This document shows, in pieces, positions 1-10,457 of a stretch of DNA of 64,000 nt. The DNA comes from Ophiostoma sp. CBS 140.51 (Eukaryota > Ascomycota > Sordariomycetes > Ophiostomatales > Ophiostomataceae): the NCBI GenBank assembly GCA_029298735.1, contig JANSLP010000021.1, positions 1 through 64,000 on the forward strand, written 5' to 3'. The translations under genes and the position numbers were made by a program. Every line of letters starts with the position of its first letter. The stretch's first letter is position 1. The notes beneath the pieces were generated by a model. It searched no databases. It saw only the letters and a program-made list of their open reading frames with translations, and was not told the DNA's origin.

Positions 1-397
1 AACATGACCGACGCAAAGCTGGCTCCCGAGCAGCCCGCCCCCTTGGCAGGGCTGAAGAACGGCGTGGCTGCTGCCACCAATGCATCTGCAGCAACCTTCC
101 CCCCTCCACCCTTTCCTTCCACGACCACGACCACCACTCGTATCTCCCTTTATAAATCAAATAAGAGACAAATTGTATTGTCCGCAGCAATGCGAGACGT
201 CTGGTCAAATTCATTTACGATACAGAGAAGATTAGCATGGCGTAAGTTCGATTCCCTCCTGTCGCGTTGTTTTCGTCGTTTTTGTGGACGTACACTAACA
301 TACTCTCACAGCCCTGCACAAGGATGACACGCTCTACAATGAGGGCTACCAATTTTTTTTGTCCTTTTTTTGTCATAGGATAATGATCGATTGTTGA
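1..397 (+). other. Possible 3' end of an edge-truncated gene
   Basis: Positions 4-139 read as a Pro/Ala/Thr-rich open stretch with coding-like third positions. AT-rich DNA follows, with possible introns at about 140-187 and 242-311 (GTAAGT...CACAG). I could not settle which frame continues, and stops occur by 327 or 397 depending on the splicing. The family was not recognised. It could be the tail of a gene lying left of the window, or noncoding sequence. Confidence 0.25.
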
Positions 398-734
398 TTT
401 TCATTCCATTTTATTTCAAAGTTTTATTGTTCTCGAAGAGCGTTATCTCTTTGATTTTGATTTTCTTAGAAAAGAAAAGAAAAGAAAAGAAAAATGAATA
501 ACGTTGACAAAAAGTTATTTTCTAATAGTTAGAACCGAACAACTTTATAAACATCAGAACCAGAAAAGCACTTGACAGCATGATGGAACTACTTGTATTG
601 TGTTTGTTGAAATTATGTATCATTGAATAAATGATAAATGCTATACTTTTCCGTGGCAAACCAAACGCCCATGCTGCTAAGATACAACGATGCAACTAAA
701 TAAGTAAATGACAGAACCAGATCTACACTCTCCC
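328..734. other. Intergenic, AT-rich, with GAAAA microsatellite
   Basis: No gene seen. A run of about five AAAAG units lies at about 469-493. The stretch is the 3' flank of the helicase gene on the minus strand. Confidence 0.6.
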
Positions 735-3419
735 TCAACCAATATTGAACTCCGCCGCCGGGTTGCTCATCATCTCCTTCATCTTCTGCTGCATGCGGCG
801 AGCGGCCTCCTCGTCCTCGGCACCGTCGACGAAGCGTTCGTCGTCCGAGTCGCCTCCATTCTTGTTGATTGCGGCCGACGCCTTCGGCTTCGAGTGCTGC
901 TTCCGGCCTGCCGCTGTGGCAACGGCCGTCGCCCGCTTCTTGGCCGCCAGCCGCTGAATACCACCGCTCATGTTACCCGGCGCCTCGCGCAGACCAAAAC
1001 TCTTGGCCATGTGGCCCAGGTGCAGGCGGGTCATGTCAAAGAAGCCGCGCTCGTCGTGGGTGTGGGTGGCGTAGGCACGAATGTGGGAGCGGAATGCCTG
1101 CCGGGCGGCGTCCAGGAGCGTCGGCGAAGCCGCTGACGACGCGTCCTTCTTTTCCTTGTCCTTCTTGTCTTTCTTGGCGTCCTTCTTCTGCCACTGCTTT
1201 TTGGCCGGCGCTGCATCCGGACCCCCCGCATTGGCACCCGTTGCGATAGTGGCGGCTGCCGACTTGAGCAGGCGCTGTTCAATGTGCAGCTGCAGGGCCT
1301 CGGCACGCTTGGACCACGACTGTTGGGCTTGCGAAGGGTCGTGTTCAGCAGGTACGTCGTCATTGTTGTTGCCAGTTGACGTAAAAGCATCAGGCAACGT
1401 CACCGGCGCAGCGTATCCCTTCTTGAGGACAGTGTCGTACAGCTGCGGGTGCAGCACCGACGACGACACCTGCTTGACATACTTGATGTAGCCCTCTTCG
1501 CTGCCCGGCTGGATGAACAGGGTCGTCTTACCCGCCCGACCCGCACGCGCGGTACGGCCGATACGGTGCAAATGGTCATCGACGGCCATGGCCGGGTCGT
1601 ACTCGATAACGAGGTCGACCGTCGGCACATCCAGACCACGCGCGGAAATGTCTGTGGTGATGAGCAGGGCCGGATCGGTGGCGTGACGGAACGAGGCCAG
1701 CGTGGCCTTGCGCACGGGCTGTTCGAGGGAGCCGTGCAGCTTATGGAGGACGACGTTGCGGTTGGCCGCCGAAGTAATGTAGGCGGCGGGCGCGACAGTC
1801 GAGGCCGTCGTCGAGGCCGCGGCCACGGCCATCTTGGCGTTCTTGACCATGGCGGCGGTGTCGTCGGCGGAGGGCGCGACGGCGGGCACGTGCTTGTTCT
1901 GGATGGGTTTGCCGTCGTCGCCAAATTCTCTCAGCAAATCAAAGTGGAAGTCGACAGAGTCGGCACAGGACAAAAAGACAATGGCCTTCATGACGGTGTC
2001 CTTGCGGGCAAACGTCGACCTCAGCAAGCCGATGAGCGTGACGAGACGCAGTTTGGCGGGCACAATGGCGTATGTCTGCTTGAGCTGCGACGGGGCAGAG
2101 AAGGCGGCAGCCTCTGGTTCGGCAGCGTCGCCCTCTCCCTCCTCCTTCTTATCCTTCTCCTCCGTCTTCTCCTCCTTCGCCTCCTTCGCCTCCTTGTCCT
2201 CACCGCCGGCTGAGGTGATGTGCACCGCATCCTCTAGTGTCAGCTCGCCCAGCTTGATGGCATTCATCTTCATCGTTGCCGAACAGAGCACCGTGACACG
2301 TCGTGCAGGGAGCACACCCTCGGGCAGCGGCTGCCCGTCTTTTGTCGTCGTGGCTACCGTCGTGGCACTCCGAATCTTGCTCACAATCGCCCGAATGTCC
2401 TTTTCAAACCCCATCTCCATCAGCCGGTCGCCCTCGTCCAGCACCAGCCACCGCACCCGGCTGACGTCCAGCACGTCCGTATGATCCAAGTGGTCTGTGA
2501 GGCGACCGGGCGTGGCCACCAAAATGTTGACTCCCTTTCGGAGCCGCGCCTTTTCGGCTTTCTTGTTCTCACCACCCACGACGGTCGTGGCGTGCAGCCA
2601 GGGCGCACATCCCAGCAGCTTGTCCAGGACAACGGCAATCTGTGTGCACAGCTCGCGCGTCGGCGCAAGCACGACCGCAAAAAGACCCAGACCGCCACGG
2701 CTCAGCTTGACATTGCTGGCCCGCCGGACGCCGTCGTTGTCTTCGGAGAGGGCGAGCAAACGCTGGACGATGGGCAGCAGGTAGGCCAGCGTTTTACCGG
2801 AACCCGTCTCGGCTTGCAAGAAGGCATCGTTGTCGCTGCCGACGAGCTGGAGGATCGAATTGCGCTGAATGGCTGTCGGCGATTTCAGTTTCATGTACTC
2901 GGAGAGCTGGCGAGCGAGGCGGCGGGACAATCCCAGTTTCAAAAAGGTGGCGGCCTCGTCGGACAGAGGCGCGTTGGAGGGCCGACTAATCTCGGCGTCT
3001 TCTTCTTTTGTGTCCTCCTCGTCATCAAAATTTGTTATATGTTCCGGAATGGCGGTAAAGAGTCGCGACGTCACGCCGTTCTGGGGCCGGCCGGCCGCGA
3101 CAGGCGCTGCACCCGGACCAATCGGCCGGCTCGGCTGCCACCGCTGTCCTTCAAAGTCGCCGGTGCTACCCGTATGTCTTTTGGGGGCCCGCGCATCGCC
3201 GTTCCGGTCGTCGGATCTCTGTCGCTTCGTCGGTCGGTCGGTCGAGTCGGTCGAGTTGGTCGGTGTCGCCTTCACAGGGCTGTCGCCCTGCTGTCGTTTC
3301 TTGTAGTCGCGCTGGGCTGCTTTCCGGTCGCGCCATTTGCCGCCCTTGAACGTCACCTGCTGCGCAATCGGCGGTAGGTTGTCCAGGTCAATGTTGAGAA
3401 TCATGCCACCGTCCGCCAT
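735..3419 (-). CDS. DBP7: ATP-dependent RNA helicase DBP7 (DEAD-box, DDX31-like)
   Basis: A single 894-residue reading frame without introns. The N-terminal third is low-complexity and basic. The Q-motif region and the P-loop AETGSGKT follow at about residue 205, PTRELC and TPGRL next, and motif II reads DEGD (about 328) within VLDEGDRLMEMGF. SAT lies at about 379, ARGLD at about 590 and HRIGRTARAG at about 618. A lysine-rich C-terminal extension follows. The motif order, length and the PSNAPL block before the Q motif fit DBP7, a nucleolar helicase needed for assembly of the 60S ribosomal subunit in yeast. An acidic Lys/Glu/Ala-rich insertion (about residues 410-440) separates the two RecA lobes. 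The start ATG at 3419 opens a conserved-looking N-terminus (MADGGMILNID). The gene is tail-facing to the left edge and codirectional with the transporter at 3921-5855. Family assignment is firm; the role is from the family. Confidence 0.93.
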   Translation of the reverse strand: MADGGMILNIDLDNLPPIAQQVTFKGGKWRDRKAAQRDYKKRQQGDSPVKATPTNSTDSTDRPTKRQRSDDRNGDARAPKRHTGSTGDFEGQRWQPSRPIGPGAAPVAAGRPQNGVTSRLFTAIPEHITNFDDEEDTKEEDAEISRPSNAPLSDEAATFLKLGLSRRLARQLSEYMKLKSPTAIQRNSILQLVGSDNDAFLQAETGSGKTLAYLLPIVQRLLALSEDNDGVRRASNVKLSRGGLGLFAVVLAPTRELCTQIAVVLDKLLGCAPWLHATTVVGGENKKAEKARLRKGVNILVATPGRLTDHLDHTDVLDVSRVRWLVLDEGDRLMEMGFEKDIRAIVSKIRSATTVATTTKDGQPLPEGVLPARRVTVLCSATMKMNAIKLGELTLEDAVHITSAGGEDKEAKEAKEEKTEEKDKKEEGEGDAAEPEAAAFSAPSQLKQTYAIVPAKLRLVTLIGLLRSTFARKDTVMKAIVFLSCADSVDFHFDLLREFGDDGKPIQNKHVPAVAPSADDTAAMVKNAKMAVAAASTTASTVAPAAYITSAANRNVVLHKLHGSLEQPVRKATLASFRHATDPALLITTDISARGLDVPTVDLVIEYDPAMAVDDHLHRIGRTARAGRAGKTTLFIQPGSEEGYIKYVKQVSSSVLHPQLYDTVLKKGYAAPVTLPDAFTSTGNNNDDVPAEHDPSQAQQSWSKRAEALQLHIEQRLLKSAAATIATGANAGGPDAAPAKKQWQKKDAKKDKKDKEKKDASSAASPTLLDAARQAFRSHIRAYATHTHDERGFFDMTRLHLGHMAKSFGLREAPGNMSGGIQRLAAKKRATAVATAAGRKQHSKPKASAAINKNGGDSDDERFVDGAEDEEAARRMQQKMKEMMSNPAAEFNIG

Positions 3420-3920
3420 TGTGAGTGTTGGTGCTGCAGGAGTGCAGCCTTTGGCGATATGTGTGGTGGTGGTGTTGAGGAGGTTGAAGAGAGAAGACTT
3501 GAAAAGAGTGGGGCGGAAGCTGCAATCTTCAGTTCATTTCTTGGGAGAGCCTGAAAAAAAAATTCTGCCAATCTTATCGCGGATAAGATCCCTGTGCCAG
3601 GGCGGTAAAAGCGCTGTAAACTGAACAGTAAATACACAGTGCACACACTGTAATTGTTTTCATCCTTCATTATGAGCATGAACATCACCTTTTTTCATTA
3701 TAAAAGAGTTCTTTTTAATATATGTCGTGTTCCAAATGATTCCAAACTCAAAAGATAACCAAAATATATAACTCCAATAATGCTAAAAAAAATGCGCAAA
3801 ACAATGCAAGGAAAGCAAAACAAACAGCTATAGATTTTAACGTGTAAATGCTTTTGAATAAATCATAAAAATCAAAAACAATTGTTTCTTTTCGTCCCCT
3901 TCGCTCTCCGCCTCTCCAAC
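3420..3920. other. Intergenic: DBP7 5' flank and MFS gene 3' flank
   Basis: The part next to DBP7 is mixed sequence. About 3600-3890 is strongly AT-rich with A runs. No reading frame with coding character was seen. Confidence 0.6.
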
Positions 3921-5855
3921 TCATGCCTCCGCAACAACGGGCTCCGTGGTCTCTTCATCTTCATCAATGAGCTCGCTGTCCCGCGGCGGGAAGTGTGAGA
4001 ACATGAGCACAATCATGGCAATCACAGCCACGGCACCGTTGCAGTAAAAGGTCAATTGCGACTGGCCAATGGCAGCCAGGGCGGAGAAGATGTAGCCAAA
4101 GACACCCAGCGTTGCCAGCCGGGCGACATTCTCGACGAGCGTAATAGCGTTGAGAGCGTCCGTCCGCTGTGACGACGGGCACATGGTAGTGATGACGCCC
4201 TTGGCGGCCGGGGCGGAGCCAGATCCAAACGGCAGCAGCACGGTCATCAAGTACATGTGCCAGCCCTGCGTGGCTAATGCAGCGCCGGCTGTGATGATGC
4301 CGTCCACAAGCAGACTCCACCGCAAAAAGAAGAGATCGAAAGCGTAGGCAGCCTTCTCTTCGTCAGCCGCCGCGAGAGCAGCATCCTCGGCATCAGAGTC
4401 GTCCTCGTCCACATCGACTGGCAAATGGCGACGCTCAGCAGTAGACACGCGCACCAGAATGGGCTCCTCCTCCACCAGTCCACCCATGGGGGCGTCAAAC
4501 TGCTCGGGTTCTGTGGGGATCTCGGTGATTTCGGGTGTGGCAACGGCCGTCGGGGCGGCACTGCTGCTGCTGCTGGAGGCGACGGCGGTAGTTGTGGTGG
4601 TGCCGTAGTTCTTGGTGTCCTCTTTGCGCGCCTTCTTAGCAGAGGCAGACGACGACGCCCGGCGAGCCTTGCGCTTGGCCTTGCGCTCGGCGCGGGACAG
4701 GCGGGCAAACCACGCCCGACCGGAATCAATGATGCGCGGGAACAAAAAGATGAGGAAGAAGGCGCGCACGAAGCCGTTGCCGGACATGAGCCAGCCATTG
4801 TTGGCCTGGTTAAAGTCAAACGTGGCCGTGGCGTACATTTGCAAGAGTGTCGGCGCGTAACCGGTGGCGAGAACGCCCAAAAAGACACCGCAGCAAAGGA
4901 AAAAAACGCCATAGTGGTTGGCGATGCGGCCCGAGTGCAGACGGATCTTTTGCGGGAGCAGCACTTTCAGTGGTTCAAAGAAGCCGGCCAGGCCGCCCTT
5001 GCGCGCCGTCTTGGCATTGGGATTGCTCAGGGACTCGGGCGAGATGTACGGCATGGCGTAGCGCGCGAAGAAGCTGGAAAAAATAAAGAGGAAAAAGGCC
5101 GTCTGGAAGGGCCGGACAATGCCGTACGTGTCACCCACGATACCGCCCAACAGAAAGCCAATGGCCACGCCCAGCATAATGACACCCTGCAGCTTGCCAA
5201 ACAGCGCCGTCCGCTCAATGGGCTGCACAACCTCGCCAGCAATCGTGTTGACCACGAGAATGTAGCCGGCGGGGCCGCCGAGAATCGTGATGATCTGAGT
5301 AACCTGAATGATCCAGATGCCGGCCTGTCCACCGGCGTAGACGCCGACAATTTGGGCGGCAACGCGGATAGCCGGAATGGATGTTTGCAAGATCAAGGCG
5401 ACACGCGGGCCCCAGCGCTTGACCTGCTGGCCCGAGATAAACAAGTTCCACGTGCCGGCAAACGTGGTGCCAATGCCCAGCAAACTGAATTGTTGTGCGG
5501 TGGCCGAGGCGATCTCGTTGCGGCTGCAGCGGTCGCCGGTGCCCGTATACGGCGGGTGGTTTTCGTAAAAGACGTCGCACTCCATGAGCCGAAAGACGTA
5601 AAAGATGGAGACTTGGGTGAAGCTGAAGCTTAGGGAGATGACGAAGCCGGCGAGGAGCACACGGTTGGCCGGGCTCCAAAGCGAGGCGAGCCAGCCCTGC
5701 TTCGTTGTGTCGGCCGTGGTGGTCTCGTTGTCCCCATCTTTGGAGAGTGTTCTTGAGAGAGCGGCGCCGGTTTCTGTGGGTGTTGTCTCAGTCGAGGCAC
5801 TCGTGGCCGTCGTCGATGCTGTCGAGAGCAGCGGTGTCCGTTCGCTGGCCGCCAT
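3921..5855 (-). CDS. Major facilitator superfamily membrane transporter
   Basis: An intronless 644-residue multi-pass membrane protein. The first about 55 residues are hydrophilic (Ser/Thr-rich). Hydrophobic segments begin at about residue 60 and number about ten to twelve. A long charged Ala/Ser/Lys- then Glu/Asp-rich loop (about 378-500) separates the later helices from the last group. The pattern FLLGGIVGDTYGIVRPF resembles the region after TM5 of MFS proteins. It looks like the fungal MFS group without an assigned substrate; I do not recognise the cargo. The N-terminal SERTPLLS motif resembles a vacuolar/endosomal dileucine-type signal, which is only suggestive. The upstream flank (5856-6470) is almost pure purine on the + strand, so the gene has a CT-rich leader in its own sense, common in fungal promoters. 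Confidence 0.82.
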   Translation of the reverse strand: MAASERTPLLSTASTTATSASTETTPTETGAALSRTLSKDGDNETTTADTTKQGWLASLWSPANRVLLAGFVISLSFSFTQVSIFYVFRLMECDVFYENHPPYTGTGDRCSRNEIASATAQQFSLLGIGTTFAGTWNLFISGQQVKRWGPRVALILQTSIPAIRVAAQIVGVYAGGQAGIWIIQVTQIITILGGPAGYILVVNTIAGEVVQPIERTALFGKLQGVIMLGVAIGFLLGGIVGDTYGIVRPFQTAFFLFIFSSFFARYAMPYISPESLSNPNAKTARKGGLAGFFEPLKVLLPQKIRLHSGRIANHYGVFFLCCGVFLGVLATGYAPTLLQMYATATFDFNQANNGWLMSGNGFVRAFFLIFLFPRIIDSGRAWFARLSRAERKAKRKARRASSSASAKKARKEDTKNYGTTTTTAVASSSSSSAAPTAVATPEITEIPTEPEQFDAPMGGLVEEEPILVRVSTAERRHLPVDVDEDDSDAEDAALAAADEEKAAYAFDLFFLRWSLLVDGIITAGAALATQGWHMYLMTVLLPFGSGSAPAAKGVITTMCPSSQRTDALNAITLVENVARLATLGVFGYIFSALAAIGQSQLTFYCNGAVAVIAMIVLMFSHFPPRDSELIDEDEETTEPVVAEA

Positions 5856-8800
5856 TTTGAGAAAAGGGGTGAATGGACGGAATGTGCGTTGGGTGAGACA
5901 CTCGCGTGTTGGGTAAGGCAGGAGCTATCCAACGAAGGAAGGTCCTTGGAAGTGAAGGCGTGATGTGCGGGAAGGAAGGTGCGAACGGCAGAGCGACGCA
6001 GAGAAGGAAGGCTCAAAGAGGAAAGAGAAAAGAAGATGCACGAAAAGTCCAAGAGAAACAAAACAAAAGAAGAAAGTCGCTTTCTACGCCGCCGTGTTTG
6101 CAGCAGTGGAAATAATCTCACCGGGTCAAAGTCCTGCGGACAAAACGAAAACAGAATGCGACACGGAGGGGAGGTAGCACGCAGTGAGAAGGTGCTCTGA
6201 AGAAGGAATGGCGGAAGGGAGGAGGACGAAAAAGAGGGTACCCGCCGTGCCGACACAGGAAGCAGCACACGAGGCAAGCGAGATGTGGAGGTTGCTCGAG
6301 GAGGATTGAAAAAGAAAATACGGCAGAAAAAAAGAGGAGACAGGCGACGAAATAGGAAAGTCCCAAGAGGAGGCTGCGACAAACGGCGAATGGCAGCAGG
6401 AGGAAAGAGCGAGACAGGCACAAAAAGCAAAGAAAAGCAAAGAAAAGGCAAAGTCAATGGGGAAAACTAGGAAAAAGCGGCCGATTCAAACCGTGGACAG
6501 CGTGGATTTCGAGGGTCTTCCCCACGTAACTAAATGGCTAGCTTTTCTTCGGCCGTTTTTTTGCCTCTTTCGGTGTTGGCTTTGGAAGTTTACAATTTGC
6601 CTCTTGGATTTTGCAACGGGTGTGATTTGAAGAGAGTGAGAACATGAAGTGTGAGAACACAAAAGTGACTGCAGAAATGGATCGTATACAAATCACTTGC
6701 AGCTTGTCAAAGGGCGCGTGCAGCCTGGTGGGTAGGACTCTGCTCACTGTTCACGGAGGAGGCTGCTTTTTACGGAGGTCGAAATGGACGAAATGGTTGC
6801 AATATGTACGAATCTGCTCGGAAGGCGCGAGCGGGAACGGGCAAGCAAAGCGCATGGCAAATCGCCAAATCCACCATACCAAAACACCACGGCCGGTCTA
6901 GCTGGTATTGGCAACCGTGTGGGAAAGGTTACAGCAGGCTTTTGGGGCCTTTTGCGGCCTCTTCTACAAAAAAAAACCACCAAAAAAAACCGAGACACTA
7001 CGATCACAGGTGCGGGGGAATACGCGACGATCGTCCACTGTTTCTTCACCGCCCGGCCGCCATCGGCGCGACGAACGGAAGGAGCGATAGGACGAGAACG
7101 AGTTCAGGAGAGAGCAATAAATGATTCATATCGCCAGGACACCTTTCCTCGTTTCTGCTCACTGCCTTGACTGCCTTCTGACCTATTTTACCTGATCGGC
7201 TCTTCTGCCGTTGTTACCCATTCATTTGCGTTGCTTATCTCCCCTCTCTGCACAGCATCCCCATCGGAGCCGATGCGCTGCAGTGGTTGGTTGCATTTGA
7301 CGACGGCAGGCCATCGCGCCAGTGAGATTAAACAGGAGCCGTATCGATAGCAATTGTCGGAATTAACGTTTTCGCCTCATGCTCTGCTTAGAAACCACAG
7401 AGATCACCGGGCGGTGAAGTTACTTTTCCAATCTTTCCAGGAGCAACAACCAATCCGCGTCATCCAGCAAAGTTTCGTGATGCAGTCGGCGGTTGCGCAA
7501 GCAGATTGCGGACATCTAGGCCGTCCAGAGAGCTATAATTACTCCTTGGTCTTTATGTGTGATTTTTGCTGCCCTAACCTAGACAGTCCCGGCCTCGGCA
7601 GATGGCGAAATGCAATGGCGCTGGTCAGGGTCGTGCACAATTTGGAGTCGCGATGCCGCCATTCCCCACGCCCATTGTCGCGCTTTGTCGGACAAAAACC
7701 TCCCCTTTTGTTGGTCAATTCCGGGTCTGGAAGAAAACAAAAAGAAAGTCTCACAGTCGCTGCCTTTTATTTACTTTATCTTGCCTCCTCTCAGGCCAAT
7801 TCCTGTTAGAGCACGTCGTACCCCGTAGCCAAGCTCACCAGTAAATGCTTATTATGGCCGGCCTGTCCTTATTTGGCCAAGACCAGACCAATCCTCAGCC
7901 TCGTCCAATACCGTGCCGCTTGATCGCCGGCTCAAAAGCAACCGGGGTGTGTAATACCGGCCAGTGCTTCCCCGTGTGGTGTGGCCGCCATACGGTTGGC
8001 GGCGATCTCGAGAAAATAAGGTTATGAGGTGAGGTTGTGCAAGTGCCAACGAGACGTCGAACGGCGAAGGCGCACATGATCAAACCTCTTCGGCCATCTA
8101 TTAATATCAACCAGATATTGTGTATGGTCGAATCCGCGGACATCCAATTTTAAATTGCATCTGCCCTACATAAATCAACTGCCACAATGGGCAGGTGCCT
8201 GAAACGGAAAGTGCCATACGAGCCACACGGTAGAGGGCATGCGATATCACGAGACAGCGATAGTGCGACAATAAGTCCCTACAAGTTGACAGCAAACTAC
8301 AACAAACGCACAATAGACGCAAGTCAAAACGACTCAAAACGAGTCAGTCAACTGCACAAGATCGTGTATCGTGACGCCGCGCGCATTGGCGCTGCCCCGA
8401 CTCGTGGTCGCGTGCTTCAATTGAAAGTGGCTTGCGTGCAAATGTCGTACTCGTAAAGGACGAGCTGGTTTCTGTCAAAGTCTAGACTTTTCAAAAGCAG
8501 AATCTTTCTCGGCCGAGGCAACTCAGGAATGCTGAGGAATGTGGCGCACCAAAACGGGCTGAGACATTCCAGTCGAGACACCCGTCGCAGACCAGTTCAT
8601 GACGACGCAATTGGGGAGGCGTCGACTGTTGAGGCTGGTTTGACAGCTCGGTTGTGTCAGTTGTCTTGGTTGACGCGGCAGTTCCAAACATCGTGAAAAG
8701 GAAATAGATGCGCCCATAAAATGCAGTCGAGGGAAAGGCAGCGAGGCAGTGTAATGTGCGAACAATCCCATTGTTTGGTCTGTTTTTCTTCCCTGTTTGC

Positions 8801-10457
8801 TGTTCAGTGTTTTGAAACGACGATAAGATGGGGAACCACAAAAGGGGCCACTCAACAGCGTCCCCTTCACTTTAACTTGTTCCTTCTTCAACTTTATTTT
8901 TCTTGGCTCTCCAGAATAATGCCAGCAACCTGCCATGATGCTGGCACTCAGCCTCTCTTCTTGTTTAAACTTTGGTAGACCCCCTGTCCGAGGCCCCCGG
9001 GGACCCAAAGAAAAGACCCCTAAATTTTGGTGGAACGCCGGCGCAATCAGCTCCCGCCATGTGCAGAAATCTACACCAGAGAACGAAGTACACCAAAAAT
9101 ACCTAAATGCACTCTAAATTACACTTGGCGATGTCATCTCATTTCCCGTGCCTGGCGATCGCCGCTGGGAGGGGAAGGTGCAAAGGGGCGTGGTTTGCCT
9201 CACTGGGTAGGTCGATCCCCCCGCCTCAGGGGCCATTGGACACGACGTCGTAGGACCTGAGGACCTTCTCCTTGAGAATAGTTTACAAAGAAGGCAAGTG
9301 ATAAAACGTCTAAGTTATCTACGACTTACCGCCCTCTGGAATGCATTCGTTAGACGTGCCAACCAAAATTAGCTTGCCGCCCAGTGGTTCAGCACGACAC
9401 TGGAATGCAACAGTGGTACACAACGGTCCAATCCTTTCCCGTTGTCTTGTCTCTCGCCTGCTCTTTTTGACTCTTTTGACTGCCGTTCTTGACTGGCATG
9501 TGAGCTTGTACCGAGACCTTTGTCTTTTGGCAGCCTTTTGCCGTCTTCTTCTTGCCTCTTTAGTTCTTTTGGTGACAATCAGTGACGGCAGGAGACCGGC
9601 CAGTCCTGCCATTTTGTTCATTTCGTGTTAGTGCACCCGCAACTGGCCAATTGCGTGTTATCGTTGGCCTACTAGAACGGGAAAGCCACGCATTCTGACA
9701 GATGGAAGCAGCGGAAGGAAAGACACACAAGAGGAAAAAAGAGAGGGAAAGAGCAAGATAGTACTTGTAGAAAGAGGAAAGAGCTCACAAAAGCCTGAGA
9801 AGAAGAGGAAAGAGGGAACCATGGGTGGACCATCTAGGGAAGCGACGATCCACGCCCACCTGCCCTTTTCTGCACTTGCACGATGACGCTGGTTATGGAC
9901 AAGCACCAACCTCACTGCAGAACGAACAGACTCTGTTCATCGACCTCTTTTATGGGTCACTCGTTCTTGCCTTTCTTGGCTCGAACGCTCGTAAGGTTGA
10001 CTCTGTTCCCTCGAATCTTCCTTGTTGAGTTCTCACCGTCGTTCGTTCCTTTTACTTCTTATTTACTCGAGCCCCCCTATTCCTTCCACGGTACCCCGGT
10101 TGCTCCTTCTCTTCTCCATCCACAAGTTGTCTTGGCACATAATTCTGTTGTGATCGTGCCTTCCCAGTTCCACGATTTTTGTGCTCGAGTCAGTGCATCC
10201 CCTCTCTCGAACCTACTTCTACTTCTTTGACCGATTTTCTGTTTTGCTTCTTTTCTTCTCCTTTTCTCTTCACGCTCTTTCGTCACCACACTCTTTTGTC
10301 ACCCACGCTCTTTTGATCTTTTTGGAAATTGGAATACAAATCCATATACCACCACGCTCATTAATTACAACACACACTTTCACACTCTTTTTTTTTTCTC
10401 ACGTTTCCGACTTTCTCCTCGATTCTCTCCAGATTCCCACCTTATCCTTCTTCGACA
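5856..10457. other. 4.6 kb gap without a recognised gene
   Basis: About 5950-6470 is purine-rich on the + strand (leader of the MFS gene at its left). About 9680-9820 is purine-rich, and 10180-10457 is strongly CT-rich and leads into the S28 peptidase start. Open frames in between (for example 7354-7809 +, 8523-9008 -) lack family signatures and coding-like third positions, and I do not call them. A noncoding RNA or long 5' UTR exons could be here. Confidence 0.5.

Noticed and set aside
241..260. TTCGATTCC resembling a tRNA T-arm
   Set aside because: No acceptor stem, D-arm or anticodon arm could be formed around it.
1449..2213. 254-codon plus-strand frame inside DBP7
   Set aside because: Antisense to conserved helicase motifs.
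4425..5633. 402-codon plus-strand frame across the MFS gene
   Set aside because: Antisense to a clear membrane protein; hydrophilic Ala/Gly/Asp/Arg composition typical of an antisense shadow.
7354..7809. 151-codon plus-strand frame in the long gap
   Set aside because: No family motif, no coding-like third positions, overlapping frames equally open.
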